Counted from the first letter of the stretch, positions 1-12,295 are shown. The stretch: 64,000 bases of DNA from Arthrobotrys musiformis (GCA_036971715.1 JAVHJL010000006.1:3224001-3288000), one strand, 5' to 3'. Program-made: numbers and translations. The notes: generated from the sequence alone by a model not told the origin.

Positions 1-713
1 GGTTTAGCCTTCGAGATCTCGAAAACCTCCGCATAGACGGCTATCAAAAACGGAAACGGCTTCATTGCCCTGACTTTAACCAGTTTCCCGATCGAGGACA
101 GAACCGAAGGGTCGTGCTCCCGTAGGTTTTCCACCACCAAATCCAAAAATTCCTTGATAGTAATCATTTCGAGGCGAGGTTCTTCAGAAAATAGCCATAC
201 TTTATTGAGTATCTGGTGCCTCCTATTGCCCTCCACCGCAGATATGTCAAGCGAAATGCGCCGCGCATCTCCTGTACCGTCATCAGGAAGGTCTGGATCT
301 CGTTTAAAGATCGGATCGTTGAGGAGGAAACAATGCCCGGCCCCCGGACTCACCATGAGTGGGTATTTCATCGTCAACGTGACCTTTTCGACCCGCTTGA
401 GTGAAGCCTTGATATTTGGGTCGAATGCGACGGACACGATATCACCACCGGAACCAAGTTCCACATAACACACCAAACTCCTTTCAAAGAGTCTGTGTAA
501 TCCTGGGCGTCTGGGGATTGGGGGTTTGCGATATGAGCTCATATCTGTTTCCTCGTAGTAGCGGTAATTGGTGAGGCGAACATCTTGACCGTGCGATAGA
601 AGAACGTTTTCCCATAATTTCAAAGCCAGGGAGCAATGATATTGTGACTGCCAATTTAGATAAGATAGTATTTGTATGTGAATTTCGACAGGTAGGTCGT
701 TCAACGTAGCCAT
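1..713 (-). CDS. F-box protein, 3' end outside window
   Basis: An uninterrupted reading frame of 237 codons starts at the ATG at 713-711 and runs off the left edge, so only the N-terminal part is present. The protein begins MATLNDLPVEIHIQILSYLN, and residues 4-38 form an F-box (LPxEI...IxxxL...), the motif that docks a substrate adaptor onto Skp1 in an SCF ubiquitin ligase. The rest has no recognised substrate-binding repeat. It does share landmarks with the F-box gene at 12296-13549: a FLLND-x-x-F-K-R-D-P-D segment here against FIMND-x-x-L-K-P-N-P-D there, and similar C-terminal beta-rich segments. The two are therefore probably paralogues. The substrate is unknown. The start is chosen because the F-box follows immediately, as in many fungal members. 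A TATA-like TTATATACA lies just upstream on the same strand. Confidence 0.8.
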   Translation of the reverse strand, partial: MATLNDLPVEIHIQILSYLNWQSQYHCSLALKLWENVLLSHGQDVRLTNYRYYEETDMSSYRKPPIPRRPGLHRLFERSLVCYVELGSGGDIVSVAFDPNIKASLKRVEKVTLTMKYPLMVSPGAGHCFLLNDPIFKRDPDLPDDGTGDARRISLDISAVEGNRRHQILNKVWLFSEEPRLEMITIKEFLDLVVENLREHDPSVLSSIGKLVKVRAMKPFPFLIAVYAEVFEISKAK

Positions 714-1278
714 TTCTCGAATTAACTTCTCCGCTCGTGCTGTGTATATAAGTGTATCTATAGAAATTCTAGACGTCGAAAAGCCTTGTGGTAAATGAAA
801 TTGTGCCAACACGTTCGCGATTGAAAGTTCGAAAATGGAGGGAGTTCAGAGCTTATTCGTTCGTCGGGACCATGGGTCCGTATTTATATGTGACCAAAGC
901 CGAGAACAAAAATGCAAAACTGGCGAAGATTCACTTTTGCATAGTGAAATTCGCAGCAACAGAATGCCAATCCTGTATGTAAGCCGCCACATTAATTAGA
1001 CGCCACAGATATATGGCCACACATCTGAGAAATACCATACATATACCATGATATTCTAGAAACGTTCCCGTGAGATCCATGATTTGGCAAATACCCCGTG
1101 GTTCTGGTCTCACGCGTGAGTAATTCTTGTCAGGAATCAAGCCGTTTGTGTTCACCAGAAAGCTATATCTTATCATTGATAAGATTACGGCGGAAAAGTG
1201 AGATCAGTAAACTAAATGAGCTCTTGAATTCGAAAAATATCGTGTTTTGACACTGTTTTTAAGAGTACAAATTCGGAC
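714..1278. other. Intergenic region
   Basis: This stretch lies between the 5' end of the F-box gene (713) and the 3' end of the secreted-protein gene (1279), both on the minus strand. It should hold the promoter of the first and the 3' UTR of the second. A TATA-like element on the minus strand near 735-745 is the only signal I can point to. Short open frames here have no coding character. Confidence 0.5.
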
Positions 1279-2640
1279 CTAGTTGCTATAATCTTTATTT
1301 TCGGGCATTAAATCAAGCGGGATATCCACAGGAATCTTCTCTTCGGGCTCTTCATTGGCAGGGGGCTTAGGCTTGATTTCCGGAACAGGCCCCAAGTACT
1401 CCGGATCCATATCATAATCCAAATTAAAGCCATTTCCCCATCGTCCACCCTTTTCTGCAGGATCCAGTTCCGTATCGTCTTTGCTCTCTTCATGGCGAAA
1501 GTTTCGAATCTTCGCCAATCCCGCCCCAACTTTGTCCTTCAAGTTGACGGCGTTTGACGTTATTTTATTTTTTATGCCACCGAAGAACCCGCTGACGGCC
1601 GTTTTGGCATTAATTTTCATATTCTCGTAGGCTGCGAGTTTCTCCGCGATTAGATAGTCTTCTTCCTTCCATTCCACTACCGCACGGAACTGCTCTTCGT
1701 TAGAGACTGTGAGGATGATAGGTGGTCGGTCGACGATTGAGTCTGGTGGCCAGTTCTTATCGTCGCGTATGATGGGAATTCGTTTCACGCTATGCGCGAA
1801 CTTTGATCTTCGAAGATCGACTATAAGTGAAGGTTCACATTTGCGTTAGCCAGATACTCTTAAGGATTGTCTACAGAGCCTTGACTAAGCTTACTACGGA
1901 CTCCCTTTTCATGAGAGGGGAAATCTGGGTGACTGATGAAGTCTAGAACGTCCCCATTCTCAGGAGGGTTCTGCTCGGTGATATCCTTTCGTACTTTGCC
2001 TCCCCTCAGTGCTTCGAAGCTGTAGTCGAAGTCACCTGTTAGAGCTAAATTCATAAAGCGATAGAACACAGTCGCCAGGAAAGCGTTTGACGAGGCATAC
2101 GAAAGTGAACTTACTTTGCAGGAAACTGCGGGTCGAATATATGCGTCGCCAAAGCAAGCGGCGCTCTGATATCTTTCTCAATCACGATGATCGGTACATT
2201 ATAATCCGTTCCCCAGGGCTCGCTGGCACTGATATAAAACGTCTTCGGATTGTAAGGGATTTTGCCATCCCGTTTGAGTTCATCGTAGAAGTCGAACACA
2301 TCCGCGCCAGGCTTTTTGATGGAGAATTCGGGACTCCCGCCTTCTGTTGCACAGGTTGTTTCGAGGGGGTTTATGGCCCATATTGTGAGTTCGTTGCTCC
2401 CGGCGGGCGGTTTGATGAGGTTCCTGCATACTATCGATTCGATCAAATTATTTGCGTTAGCAACCCAGCATGTGCGTACGTATATTATGATTCGAGCTAG
2501 ACGCTAAGGGCATTGCTGGGCATATGGGGGTATTTACAGAAGTATGGGCCGATTTTCTTTTGGGCATGGTTTATCTGCACCCTGATATAAAATGCGGACG
2601 AGTACCCAGATAGCAACAGCAAAGCTATGAGGGAGACCAT
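1279..2640 (-). CDS. Predicted secreted protein of unknown function, four exons
   Basis: Hand-built model: exons 2640-2538, 2430-2115, 2019-1895 and 1820-1279, total 1086 nt, giving 361 residues with no internal stop. Introns start GTAAAT, GTAAGT and GTAAGC and end GATAG, TACAG and TATAG; branch-like GCTAAC, CTCTAAC and GCTAAC precede the acceptors. The first exon encodes MVSLIALLLLSGYSSA followed by FYIRVQ, a good signal peptide with likely cleavage after SSA, so the protein probably enters the secretory pathway. The mature part has few cysteines (a C-R-N-L and a T-T-C-A-T segment), a charged middle, an amphipathic stretch around AVSGFFGGIKNKI and an acidic Pro/Glu-rich tail ending MPENKDYSN. 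I recognise no domain. It could be an extracellular or vacuolar protein, or an effector-like protein; function is open. The frame-preserving junctions make the model itself fairly safe. Confidence 0.72.
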
Positions 2641-3067
2641 GTTGGATAATATTCTGACCTCTGTGTTACCCGCACGTTCACGTTGTACACCTGTGGACTA
2701 TCGAATACTAGATCTATACATAGAATAGACCACTATAGCATGTGCGCACGCCATATTGGCGGGCTGGCTATAATAACTACGCCATGCTTTGAGCGTTATT
2801 TTCTTTGAATGTTTTCGTTGCGCAAAACGTGACGTGAAGTCACGATATCGGGCTCAAACGAAGCCACCGAATCTGTTGTGTAACTTGATTAGTACCTGCG
2901 CAAAACAAACAGAACCGCCTCGCGCCTCATCCCGAGTTAAATTATAACAGCCCGGAAAAGGATATTTAGGATTTAAGAGACTATTTATATAAAAATAATA
3001 CGGTCGAGCGTAGATAAGACCCTCTGTAGCCTATCTCGTTTGATCAATTGAGAAGAAGTTTGGACGC
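2641..3067. other. Intergenic region
   Basis: Upstream (promoter) side of the secreted-protein gene. It is moderately AT-rich with TATA-like stretches near 2985-3000. I see no gene or repeat in it. Confidence 0.5.
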
Positions 3068-3540
3068 TTAGCTTAGCTTGATCTTGGCTATGTAATCGTC
3101 AATCGCGGTACCCGTATCAATTAATGTTCTGTGATAGCTCGTCATACAGAATGTCGCTCCGCAGACGTAGTGATAACGCTTATCCGCCAGTGCAGAGCTA
3201 TCATAGGCTCCAGAGGTGCATATGCACATACCAAGCTGCAGGCGATTAGTTGTACAGTAGTTTCTCAAGTATGCATCAAATTACCTGTTACAGAGTAGAA
3301 ATTGACCTTTCATAGTTATTCGAAGGACAATTTCCTGTGGTGCTACATTCCGGTTAAACTCAGAAGCAATAATCAGCATTGCATTCTGCATAACGCGAAA
3401 AACAAAGTCCCGCTCCAATGAAAAGTGTCGTGTGACCTCTTCCTTCTTTTGGTCAGGAAACACAACTGCGAGAAGACCATTGGGTTTGGAAGTCCAATTA
3501 ACTTGAAATTTAACATGTGGGTTGAAATGCCAGCATTATA
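3068..3540 (-). CDS. Possible gene, incomplete model, unknown function
   Basis: Two neighbouring minus-strand segments look protein-coding but I cannot join them or find a start with confidence. The upstream one (about 3540-3290) reads ...QVNWTSKPNGLLAVVFPDQ and continues with a mixed hydrophobic/charged pattern through NAMLIIASEFNRN. The downstream one (about 3230-3068) contains CGATFCMTSYHRTLIDTG and ends at a TAA at 3070-3068. Candidate donors GTAACA or GTAATT near 3281-3288 and acceptors near 3190-3230 could link them, but more than one phase-compatible solution exists. It may be a small multi-exon gene, or a decayed one. No domain is recognised. Confidence 0.3.
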
Positions 3541-5736
3541 GTTAGATAATATAATCAGCAGAATGAGGTTATTGGGCGAATTTGAAGAGGAGGTAAAACA
3601 GGTTAGAGTTTTAATTCAGGGTCGCATTCCAGGCTTTTCGCACTATTTTGCGTTGGTTTAGGGAACTTGGTTTATTTCCCTGGTGTTTATCCTTGCACGG
3701 TTAGGAGTCCAGGCCGGCCGATGGAACCGCTTGACTTTGGGGCCCGGTCTCGAGATATCAGGTCGGGATTTCTGAGAGTGGTTGTGGTGCCACCGGAAAG
3801 CTTGATGATTGAAAATTTTCACACAATTTCGCAAGGATAAAACGTCAACGAGAATGTGGATATCAGCCAGGCCGATGTGCGACAGCCCTGAACGTCCATA
3901 TGGTCATGGTACCGTTACACAAACTGAAGGTTAGCAGTTGGTCCGACCGTTCGTGGAACTGACGAACAGCTGGAAGCGAGAAGTACCGCATGCGGTCCTC
4001 AAGAAATCTCTGACCGCAGAGACGCAGAGACTCAGCATTCAGAATTTTCGTTCCACCCGAATTTCTGCCCCGACAGTTCTTACAGTCCAAAGTTATGTAA
4101 CTTTTGATTTCAATGTTTTTGGGGAAATCTCACCGAGAACTTCGCCTTCGGAAAAGTTTGTCCTTTGATATGATGGACCCAGCGACGAATCCTTGCACGT
4201 GCATTAGTTACCAGCCCATTACATCACGCTCCATGGGATAGCCCGCATTCCGCGCAGATATCTTGGAAACCACGTTCTCGGACGATTGGATGGTAGACCC
4301 TGAAGAAACTGTTTGTGATGGAGACAGTTTTTTATCGCCTATGCATTGATGCCCAAGCGAGTAACGATTGCATAATAAGCCTGAACTTCCCTGGAGGATT
4401 TTCTCGTAGACTTTCCGTGGGGATGTGCAGCGCACTTCGATAAGGAGCTGTGGCTGGAATTTTTGTTTGAACGGAAATCAATTAGAGCTCACTGGCCACC
4501 CAAGAGGCCCATGTGATATAATTCGAGGCCAGGCACCCCACGGACTTCCGCCAAAAAAAAATCTTTCCCCAGATCAGAAAAAAAATTTTGAAATACAATT
4601 CAGATTCAGATGCCTAGGAAATTTTTCGCGGAAAAAGGTTTTTTATGCTTGGTGATATTATTGATGCCCATAGCTCGGTAACGCATACCAAGAATGCTCC
4701 CGCGTCCCCATCTGGTTGCGGTAGGAGTGGGGTCCCATGGAGCCATTTCTTTTTTTTCCTTTGAAGATTCCTTAACGCCATGACGCTAGCCCGTGAGAAC
4801 TCGAAACACGGCAGAAATAGAGCTGCGAGAACATCGACCTTTTGATATCTTCGGGTCTGCTTTAGCGTGGATACTGTCGAGGTGTGACAGTGACAAGACG
4901 GGGATAAAGTCGACATGGGGCTAGTTAGTATAGTACCTATATCAGTGAGCAAGATATCAATGGATTGCTTCAGCGAGTAAACTTCCCGCCGTCATCTAGG
5001 ATCCTATAGCCCGTATATGGATGGGGCTTCTTTCAAAATTTCCTGACCGAAAATTTTGTCTTGATTTTTTTTTTCAATCCGCTTTCTTCTTTTGATATAT
5101 CGAATCCGTAATTCCTGCCAGAACCGAGAATTCCTGGCACGTTTCGCTCTTTTCGGCCGTTCCCTGGCCAGGCACAAGAGGGATATTGACCAGGAGCATC
5201 CCTTGAGGACAACGGCGAGGAGAAATTGCATTTCCCGGGACTCCTGCATGCCAGAGGCGATTTCGATTTCGATTGAAAGAATCGAATCGTTCGAAACGGC
5301 GGCTATAGCTACATACTATACAGTACGTACTAGTCCGTATGCTTCAACCATCGTCATAGCAGAGCAAGACATATGGCATCCACGGACAGTGCACTAACTA
5401 AATCACTAGCAACTGCAGGCTGTCAAAAGTCTAAAAAACCTAATTGACGTCGGATTGCAAACACACTTGGATCGATTACTTACCAGCGTACGCCGAAGCA
5501 GAAGCCAATGAACTGATTCCCCAGCCTTGCCAGTTATCCTGTCCTTGTTAGTGCCGTTGCTAGTGTCGTCCGTGGAAGGTTTCTTGCAGGCCGCCCTTAG
5601 TCGATTTTTTTTGGCCGCTGCGCCCCCCCAAACAGAAGGCCAGGTGCAAGGAAGAAGGAAGAAGCAAGAACGGCCAATCCCGGCCAGACTTTAAACCAGA
5701 CCTCAATCAACTGATATCATCCTCCGGTTTCTCTCC
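3541..5736. other. Intergenic region with no supported gene
   Basis: About 2.2 kb with only short open frames on both strands, none with clear splice signals or recognisable protein sequence. It contains several A/T homopolymer runs (4555-4590, 4747-4760, 5066-5075). A CACGTT hexamer sits at 5138-5143, about 830 nt before the VTC4 start. That matches the low-affinity half of the yeast Pho4 site class, but a single copy is weak evidence. No tRNA or rRNA gene was seen. Confidence 0.5.
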
Positions 5737-5974
5737 GTGCCAGACAGACTCAACTTCATCTCCAACTATCTCCATCCCCAGACATCTCCATCTTCAACCT
5801 CTCCTTTGACCTCAGCTTTACTCAGCTTCAAGCCGCTCCCTTACCATCCAGCAATCCTTGTTCTTGTTCTTCTTCTTGTTCTTCTCCGCCGTTCGTTTTT
5901 CTGTTTATTGTTCGTAGTTTGCTTCTTCGTTCGCCGCTTTAAAGCAGTTTGGTTGTTCTTGGTATCGGTTCAAG
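5737..5974 (+). promoter_or_regulatory. Pyrimidine-rich leader of VTC4
   Basis: A strongly CT-rich stretch (TCTCCATCCCC, CTTCTTCTTGTTCTTCTCC and similar) leads directly into the VTC4 start codon. Such tracts are typical of core promoters and 5' leaders of well-expressed genes in filamentous ascomycetes. No upstream ATG was seen between it and the chosen start. Confidence 0.5.
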
Positions 5975-8794
5975 ATGAAGTAAGTCTGCAGTCCCAATTA
6001 ACTATCCTTATTATAATTATATCATACGGCCTTATCGCGTCGTATGGTTGTTTGTCTGTTCGCTCGTTCGTTCAGGTTGTTCGTTCGTTCGGCCGTTTGT
6101 TGATTGCATATGCCGCTAACAAGGTCCTTTCATTGGCTGCTGATAGGTTCGGCCAACACTTGCGAACCGGCCTCATCAAAGGTATTTCATGCCCATACTC
6201 GCCCTCTACACCACGAGAATACAGATCTGGTCGGAATAGGCACTAACAAAGGCCATAGAGTATAATGATTACTACATCGACTACGACGGCCTGAAGGCCG
6301 AGCTCAAACAGCGTCTCTACCCCGCGAATTCCCGTTACAAAGCACCCAATGCCAAAGAATGGACCGAAGACGACGAAGGCGGTTTTGTCGCTGCTCTCGA
6401 GGCCGAACTGGACAAAGTCTACACATTTCAGAAAGTCAAGGCTGGGGAGATTGTTCGTCGGATCAAGGGTGCCGAGCAGGAGGTCGAAGCCGTGATTAAG
6501 CTGCTGGAACGTAATACGAGACGGAGAGCTAGTGTCGCTGCCGGTGTTCCCGATACCGAGACTGAGTCGGAACCTAACGATGAGGAGTTTGAGATGCTGG
6601 AGGCCGATTTGAGTGATGTTATTTCAGACGTCCACGATCTGGCTAAATACGTCCAACTGAATTACACTGGGTTCCAGAAGATCGTCAAGAAACACGATGT
6701 AAGGCAAATTCACCCCCAGAAGAAGGAGCGCCAGAAATTTCATTCCCCGGACGTGCTAACTAACGCCTCTTGAATGAATAACAATAGAAACAAACCGGCT
6801 GGATTCTTCGTCCGGTATTTGCCGCCCGTCTGAACGCCAAACCATTCTTCAAGGACAACTATGACGCCTTCATCGTCAATCTCTCCCGTTTGTACGACCT
6901 CGTCCGCACGCGCGGCAACCCAGCGAAGGGCGACAGCGCCGCCGGTGGCTCGCAACAAAACTTTGTGCGACAGACGACCAAGTACTGGGTTCACCCCGAT
7001 AACATCACCGAGCTGAAGCTCATTATCCTGAAGCATCTACCTGTGTTGGTATTTAACCCAAACAAAGAATTCGCACCAGAAGATTCCGCTATTTCGTCGA
7101 TTTACTACGATAACGATGATTTCGACTTGTATCTTGGTAGGTTGGAGAAGAGCGAAGGTGCCGAGGCGCATAGATTGAGGTGGTATGGTGGCATGGATAC
7201 GCAGACTATATTCGTGGAAAGAAAAACTCACAGAGAGGACTGGACCGGCGAAAAGAGTGTGAAAGCTCGGTTCGCCCTCAAGGAGAAGAACGTGAACGAC
7301 TTTTTGGCCGGTCGAATGAGCGTGGACCAGGTGTTCGAGAAGATGAGGAAGGAAGGCAAGAAGTCCGTTAAAGAGATTGAAGACTTGGAGGCATTGGCAC
7401 GAGAGACCCAGTATACGATGATCGCTAAGCGCCTTCATCCACTGGTGCGATCTTTCTACCACCGTACTGCTTTCCAGCTTCCTGGCGACGCACGTGTGCG
7501 TATTTCATTGGACACCGAATTGACTCTTATCCGTGAGGATAATCACGGACGTAACCGCGCCGGAGACAACTGGAGGCGAATGGATATAGGCATCGACTGG
7601 CCGTTCAAAAATCTTCCTCCTGAGGATATCGAACGATTCCCGTACGCTGTCTTAGAGGTTAAGCTTCAGACACAGGCCGGACAGGAGCCACCACAATGGA
7701 TCCGTGATGTCATTGCGTCTCACTTAGTGGAAGCTGTGCCCAAATTTTCGAAGTTCCTTCACGGAACTGCGACTCTGTTCCCCAAAGACATCAAGATCCT
7801 CCCCTTTTGGCTCCCGCAGATGGACGTTGACATCAGGAAACCAGTCACTCATCGTTTTGGTATCAAGCGCCTTCACCAAGGATCTACTACGGGTACTTCC
7901 GAGGACGACTCTGACACAGATATTACCAGCCCGAGCAGCCCGACTAGCCTCCGTCGCCGCGAGCCAATACCCGAGCCAAACGGCAGGTCCGGTGTCCCCA
8001 GAGCCCCTGGGAATTCCCAAGACGAAGAAGAACGCGCTGGCGAGGCGCTAGAGGAGGAGGATGACTTCTTCGCTGAGGATTATCCTCTGTACGATTCTGA
8101 GGGCGAAGACTCCGGGCTTGAGAGCGATGACGACGAACCTTACCACTGGTACTCGCTTCATGATAACCATCGTGTTCTTAAACGAAAGGTTCGAAATGTC
8201 GGCAAGAAGCTAGTAATCATTGGCCGCTATCTAGTCCCGAAGCCTATTCCGTCTGTCGAACCAGGCTCCAACGTCGGCTTCAATACCCCAGCTGGTGCAG
8301 GGCGCAAACGCTTCATTGCCCCACACGGCAAGCGAATCTTTGTTCCCGTCCGCATCGAGCCAAAGGTATACTTTGCAAACGAGCGAACGTTCCTCTCGTG
8401 GCTAGAATACAGCATATACATTTCTACTATCGCAGCCACGCTACTCAACTTCGGAGACTACAGAACACGATACGCTAGTTTAGGATTTATGGCCCTGGCT
8501 ATTCTCACCTTGCTGTACTCTATGGCGATGTTCGTTTGGAGGCACCAGAAGATTAGAAGAAGACGAGCAGTGAGGTACCACGATGCATGGGGCCCCACTG
8601 TGCTCTGCGTCTTGATGCTTATCTGCGTGGCTGTCAATTTTGGAATTAAAAGCGTGAGCGGTGGAAAGGGTGTCATACCACTTCCACCGAAGGGAGGCGC
8701 TCCGAGCCCCACAGGCACACCCATACAGCAGGTTGTAATGCCTACAAGTAAAAACGGTATCAATGGATACAGCAGGTGGGGCGGAATCAACTAA
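5975..8794 (+). CDS. vtc4: Vacuolar transporter chaperone 4, polyphosphate polymerase
   Basis: Exons 5975-5979, 6147-6181, 6259-6698 and 6788-8794 give 828 residues. VTC4 is the catalytic subunit of the vacuolar VTC complex, which makes polyphosphate from ATP and moves it into the vacuole. The N-terminus MKFGQHLRTGLIK plus EYNDYYIDYDGLK is a standard SPX domain (inositol-pyrophosphate sensor, to about residue 190). The VTC catalytic domain follows, with the basic RKTHRE cluster (R305, K306) and the metal/lysine strand LEVKLQT (E450, K452). An acidic, Ser-rich linker (about residues 540-620) precedes a C-terminal DUF202-type membrane domain with three hydrophobic segments from about residue 693. 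The first coding exon is only ATGAA, followed by GTAAGT; skipping it loses the conserved MKFG start. All junctions keep frame. Phosphate-dependent control is expected from the family but not shown here. Confidence 0.95.
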
Positions 8795-10006
8795 GTATAT
8801 ACAGGAAGAAAACTTTGGCAAGGGCCAGAATTTGAGTGCGATATTTGGGATTTGTACAAAATAACTATTGATTTAAGTGTAACATAGTTTGGACCAAGGT
8901 TTGATCATGAGGGTTGGGACTGGAGCTGTTGTGTCTTCTAAACGATATCCTTGCATCTTGTATTCTCATTGTATGTACGGAAGTACCTTTTTCTTTTTTG
9001 TTTTTCGGGTTTCTTTTCTGCGTGCCTTTGTCGCTTCAATTGTTTTACCCTCCGTCAACTACAGCTTTGCGGGAAACAAAAAGGATCGAGAGCTTTTTCC
9101 CTCCTTCTGTGTTCTTGCGTTTTTTATTTTTTTCTGTATCCAAAAAATTGTATACGTGACTTTGCGCGGGCCGGATAGGTGGCCAATGTATGTATACGTA
9201 CCTATGTACTTCCATCTGATATGCCTGTTTGTCTTGAAGCCGGGCTGCCGTTATGCTCGAGCTGAATGCAGGGTGAAGTCAACTGAGATGCCAAACGGAT
9301 CCTTAACCTTGATGACTCTCGCTAAGACGGTACTTCGGCCATCATAGCAATGCTACCGGCTCTCACAAGAATGCACCAGTGCTGCAGCCATGGCGAGGCT
9401 GTGAGATTATAAATAAGTCCAACTTGCACCTGAAATTCACGACCACGACTAGCCAAGTGGGGAATTTTACGACAGCCTAAAGCGAATGCGCCGTCGAAAG
9501 CATATAAAATCTCAACCTTCAAACTGCAGCCTGAATGAAGCCTTCTCGGACCTCGTAAACTCTCCCAAGCTAGTATGAGGCTGAATGAATCGGCCATAAC
9601 TTCTCCCGTTCGAGAGCTCTTCTCCAGACGTCAGAGAAAGTAATATTCAGATCCTCAGGTCCGGGACCCGAGAACTAAACCGATATAAAATTCGCCCCAA
9701 GTCGTATTGTCTCGATATTCATTCCTCGCAATGCCCCATAACCTCGTAAGAACTTGAATGATTAGGTAACGTCTACAGACTGCAGACGTCACCTCAATTT
9801 CGGGTTTGTTGGATTCATCGATCAACGCATAAAATCCAACAACTAACTGCAACTCGGCTGCGGTCTAAGTCACTAACCCCTCATAATAACAACCTCCTAA
9901 CATCCCCTCAATTAGCTACTTCATTGACGGGATGAGATAAAGGGCCCAGGAAGGCACCGGTTCCATTTTGATACAAAATAGCACTCCTGCTCCATCATTT
10001 ACCGCA
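8795..10006. other. Intergenic region
   Basis: Contains the 3' end of VTC4 transcripts and the promoter of the F-box gene at 10007. A T-rich stretch (8985-9145) lies in the probable 3' UTR. The open frames here, including minus-strand ones at 9322-9597 and 9655-9852, lack an ATG start or coding character. I see no gene. Confidence 0.5.
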
Positions 10007-11780
10007 ATGGATCAGTCCCGTTCGCGGCTTTTGACCATACCGACGGAGGTCCAGATCGAGATCTTTCAGTCCTGCGGTACCTTCAAGCAGGCATTGTCCC
10101 TTGCTGTAACATGCAAACACCTCCACCGCGTCTGGGAAACATATTCGACATCGATAGTTTCACCCATTGGGCGCAGCTCAATCCCAGCTTTTGACGATGC
10201 GTTAATGGCTGTAAGTCCACCATCCTTAAATCCTAATACCTGCTTAGACTAACCTAAACTGTGACTGGGGTGGATGTTTGTAGGTTCGGGCTACTGAGCA
10301 TGCTGCAGTGTACTACACTCATTTGGTGCATGAAGCCAAGGGTCTTCCAACTAGCTCCCCTCCTCCGCCTTCCAGAGTCTCAATCAGCACTCTCACGTCG
10401 GCCAGTGCAGCCAAAGCCTCGATTTCAGAGGCCAAAAAGGTCATCGACCTAAAATTATTCGTCGATTATTCCTTCTACCTCTCCCATAATCCGACCGCGG
10501 CCACCCATTTGGCATGTCTTACTCAAAAATCTACTTACATCCCTCTTCCAGTAGAATGCGAATACCGAAAAAAGGAACGGGAGCGAGCAAATGGAATTGG
10601 GGATACCCCGAGCTGCACCCATAGCCCAACTTCTAGCGATAATAGTAATAATAATGATGACGACGACAAAGAGAGGGAATGGAACCTCGAATCCCTCGTG
10701 TACGGCGGAATGTACAATCTTTTCACGCTCTCTGCGATCCTGACAAATCGCTATTACGAACCATTCTTCACGAAAAATGGGGTCTCTGTTAACCTTCGTG
10801 AGGGTTATGAGATATTTTGGCCGAGAGAGGCCCCTAACGACCCGTACATTGCTGCTGCGGTCGATTCAGGGGCACCCGGTATTATCGATGAGAATACAGA
10901 GAGGTTAAGAGAATACTATCTGCCTATGAGACAACTAAAAGATGGAGAGGTGGAATATTTGATGGAATTCGATGTTTTCAATAAAAGGAAGTTTAAAGAA
11001 GCGAGGCAGGGAGGTTTAGCTGAGGCATTTGATGAGATATCAGATTACTTTTGCGAAAGGGCTAAAAAGCGGATGAAGCCCACGCCGAAGAAACCAAAAG
11101 TCCCGATTTCACAAACTAATGGCAAAGGAGATGGGCAAGTAGAAGCGGAAGAATACCTCTTCGACGTCTCCACAGCAGCAGAGATTCAACAAATGTTGAT
11201 TCTCAACAACTGCTACGAAGTCTGGATGCGCATGAGAGAGCGCATGGATAGCCTTCTCGAGCCCGTGAGGCTAACACACGAAAAACTATTATACGCATTA
11301 AACCGCGATGACATAAAACTAACCACCATCCCCGTCGTTTTCCACGCCATATACGGTGTCGGGGATGCAATGATGCCGAGTACGATCGAAGACTTCAAAA
11401 CCCACTCTTACGGACCCGTCCCACCGAACCTGCAGGGTAATGATAGTAACGGACAGCCGTTAAAGCATACAGAAGTCTCAGATGTGATTTATCAACTTAT
11501 TAGTAATGTGGGACAGGAGCTCGGAGACCCTGGTCCAGGAGAAGATGGGGGGGACTCCGGCAGGAGGTATTTCGAATTTGGATGGACAGAATATGCGTTT
11601 TGGGAGTGGGTCATGAAGAGAAGGTTCGGGATGAGGGTCAATTGGAAGTGGGCTTATGTAGATAGTAGATACGATGATTTTGTGAGATACGGAAGAGCTT
11701 TTAGTGGAGTCGAACAATTTAGGAAGGAAATTCCGGGGGTGGTTGTCAGTATGAACGGCGATGGGAGTGAGGTAGAGTGA
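10007..11780 (+). CDS. F-box protein, 566 residues
   Basis: Two exons, 10007-10210 and 10284-11780, joined in phase 0 across a 73-nt intron with GTAAGT donor and TGTAG acceptor. Residues 8-43 (LLTIPTEVQIEIFQSC, then a hydrophobic helix and CKHLHRVW) form an F-box, so the protein probably acts as a Skp1-bound adaptor of an SCF ubiquitin ligase. The remainder is a long helical region without LRR, WD40 or Kelch repeats, interrupted by an Asn/Asp-rich low-complexity insert (about residues 160-185). A conserved-looking C-terminal part has many aromatic residues (YFEFGWTEYAFWEWVMKRRF). It does not align obviously with the other F-box genes in this window and may belong to a different branch. The ATG at 10007 is the first in frame before the F-box. 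Confidence 0.8.
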
Positions 11781-12295
11781 CCCTCTTGCATACATACGGA
11801 TTGTAACTTTTAGAAGTTTTTTATTGAATGCATGTAAGCTATTTTTTTTAATGAGAGCTCGTCGGTGCATCGCATCAATCCTCAATACCTCATGCATACC
11901 GTGCCATGCATACTGTACTAGCACTATCCGATGGCAGATATATAATTCCTTGCGCATGAGAAGCGGCACCGATAGCGAATATCGGGTAGCAGGGATATAT
12001 AAGGACGCACGTTGCATTCTGTTTCACGAGAAACCGACAAATACGTAAATTCAAATGCAGGGCCGGCGCAGAGGCTGGCCAAGATGGCCAGTAAGCTGCA
12101 AGAACTCCGGCAGCCTTGCATCAGCCTTGCATCAGCTTAAACCGCGCGTTCGTCCACCCAATACGATGTATGTACTGTCCTAATATCGCTGAGAAATTTA
12201 TACCAAACACCATCACCATTTTGATATCTACACACGTATATGTAGATTCACAGGCCCAGTAAGAACGATATACGTGCTGTCTCCGCTGGCGCACA
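11781..12295. other. Intergenic region
   Basis: Separates two co-oriented F-box genes and must hold the terminator of one and the promoter of the next. AT-rich near 11815-11850. A tandem GCATCAGCCTTGCATCAG duplication is visible near 12118-12135. No gene seen. Confidence 0.5.

Noticed and set aside
5737..6246. Plus-strand frame of 169 codons before VTC4
   Set aside because: It has no ATG start, lies across the CT-rich leader, the first VTC4 exon and its first intron, and its product is low-complexity.
9322..9852. Two minus-strand open frames between VTC4 and the next F-box gene
   Set aside because: The 9655-9852 frame starts at a non-ATG codon. Neither has splice signals or recognisable protein content.
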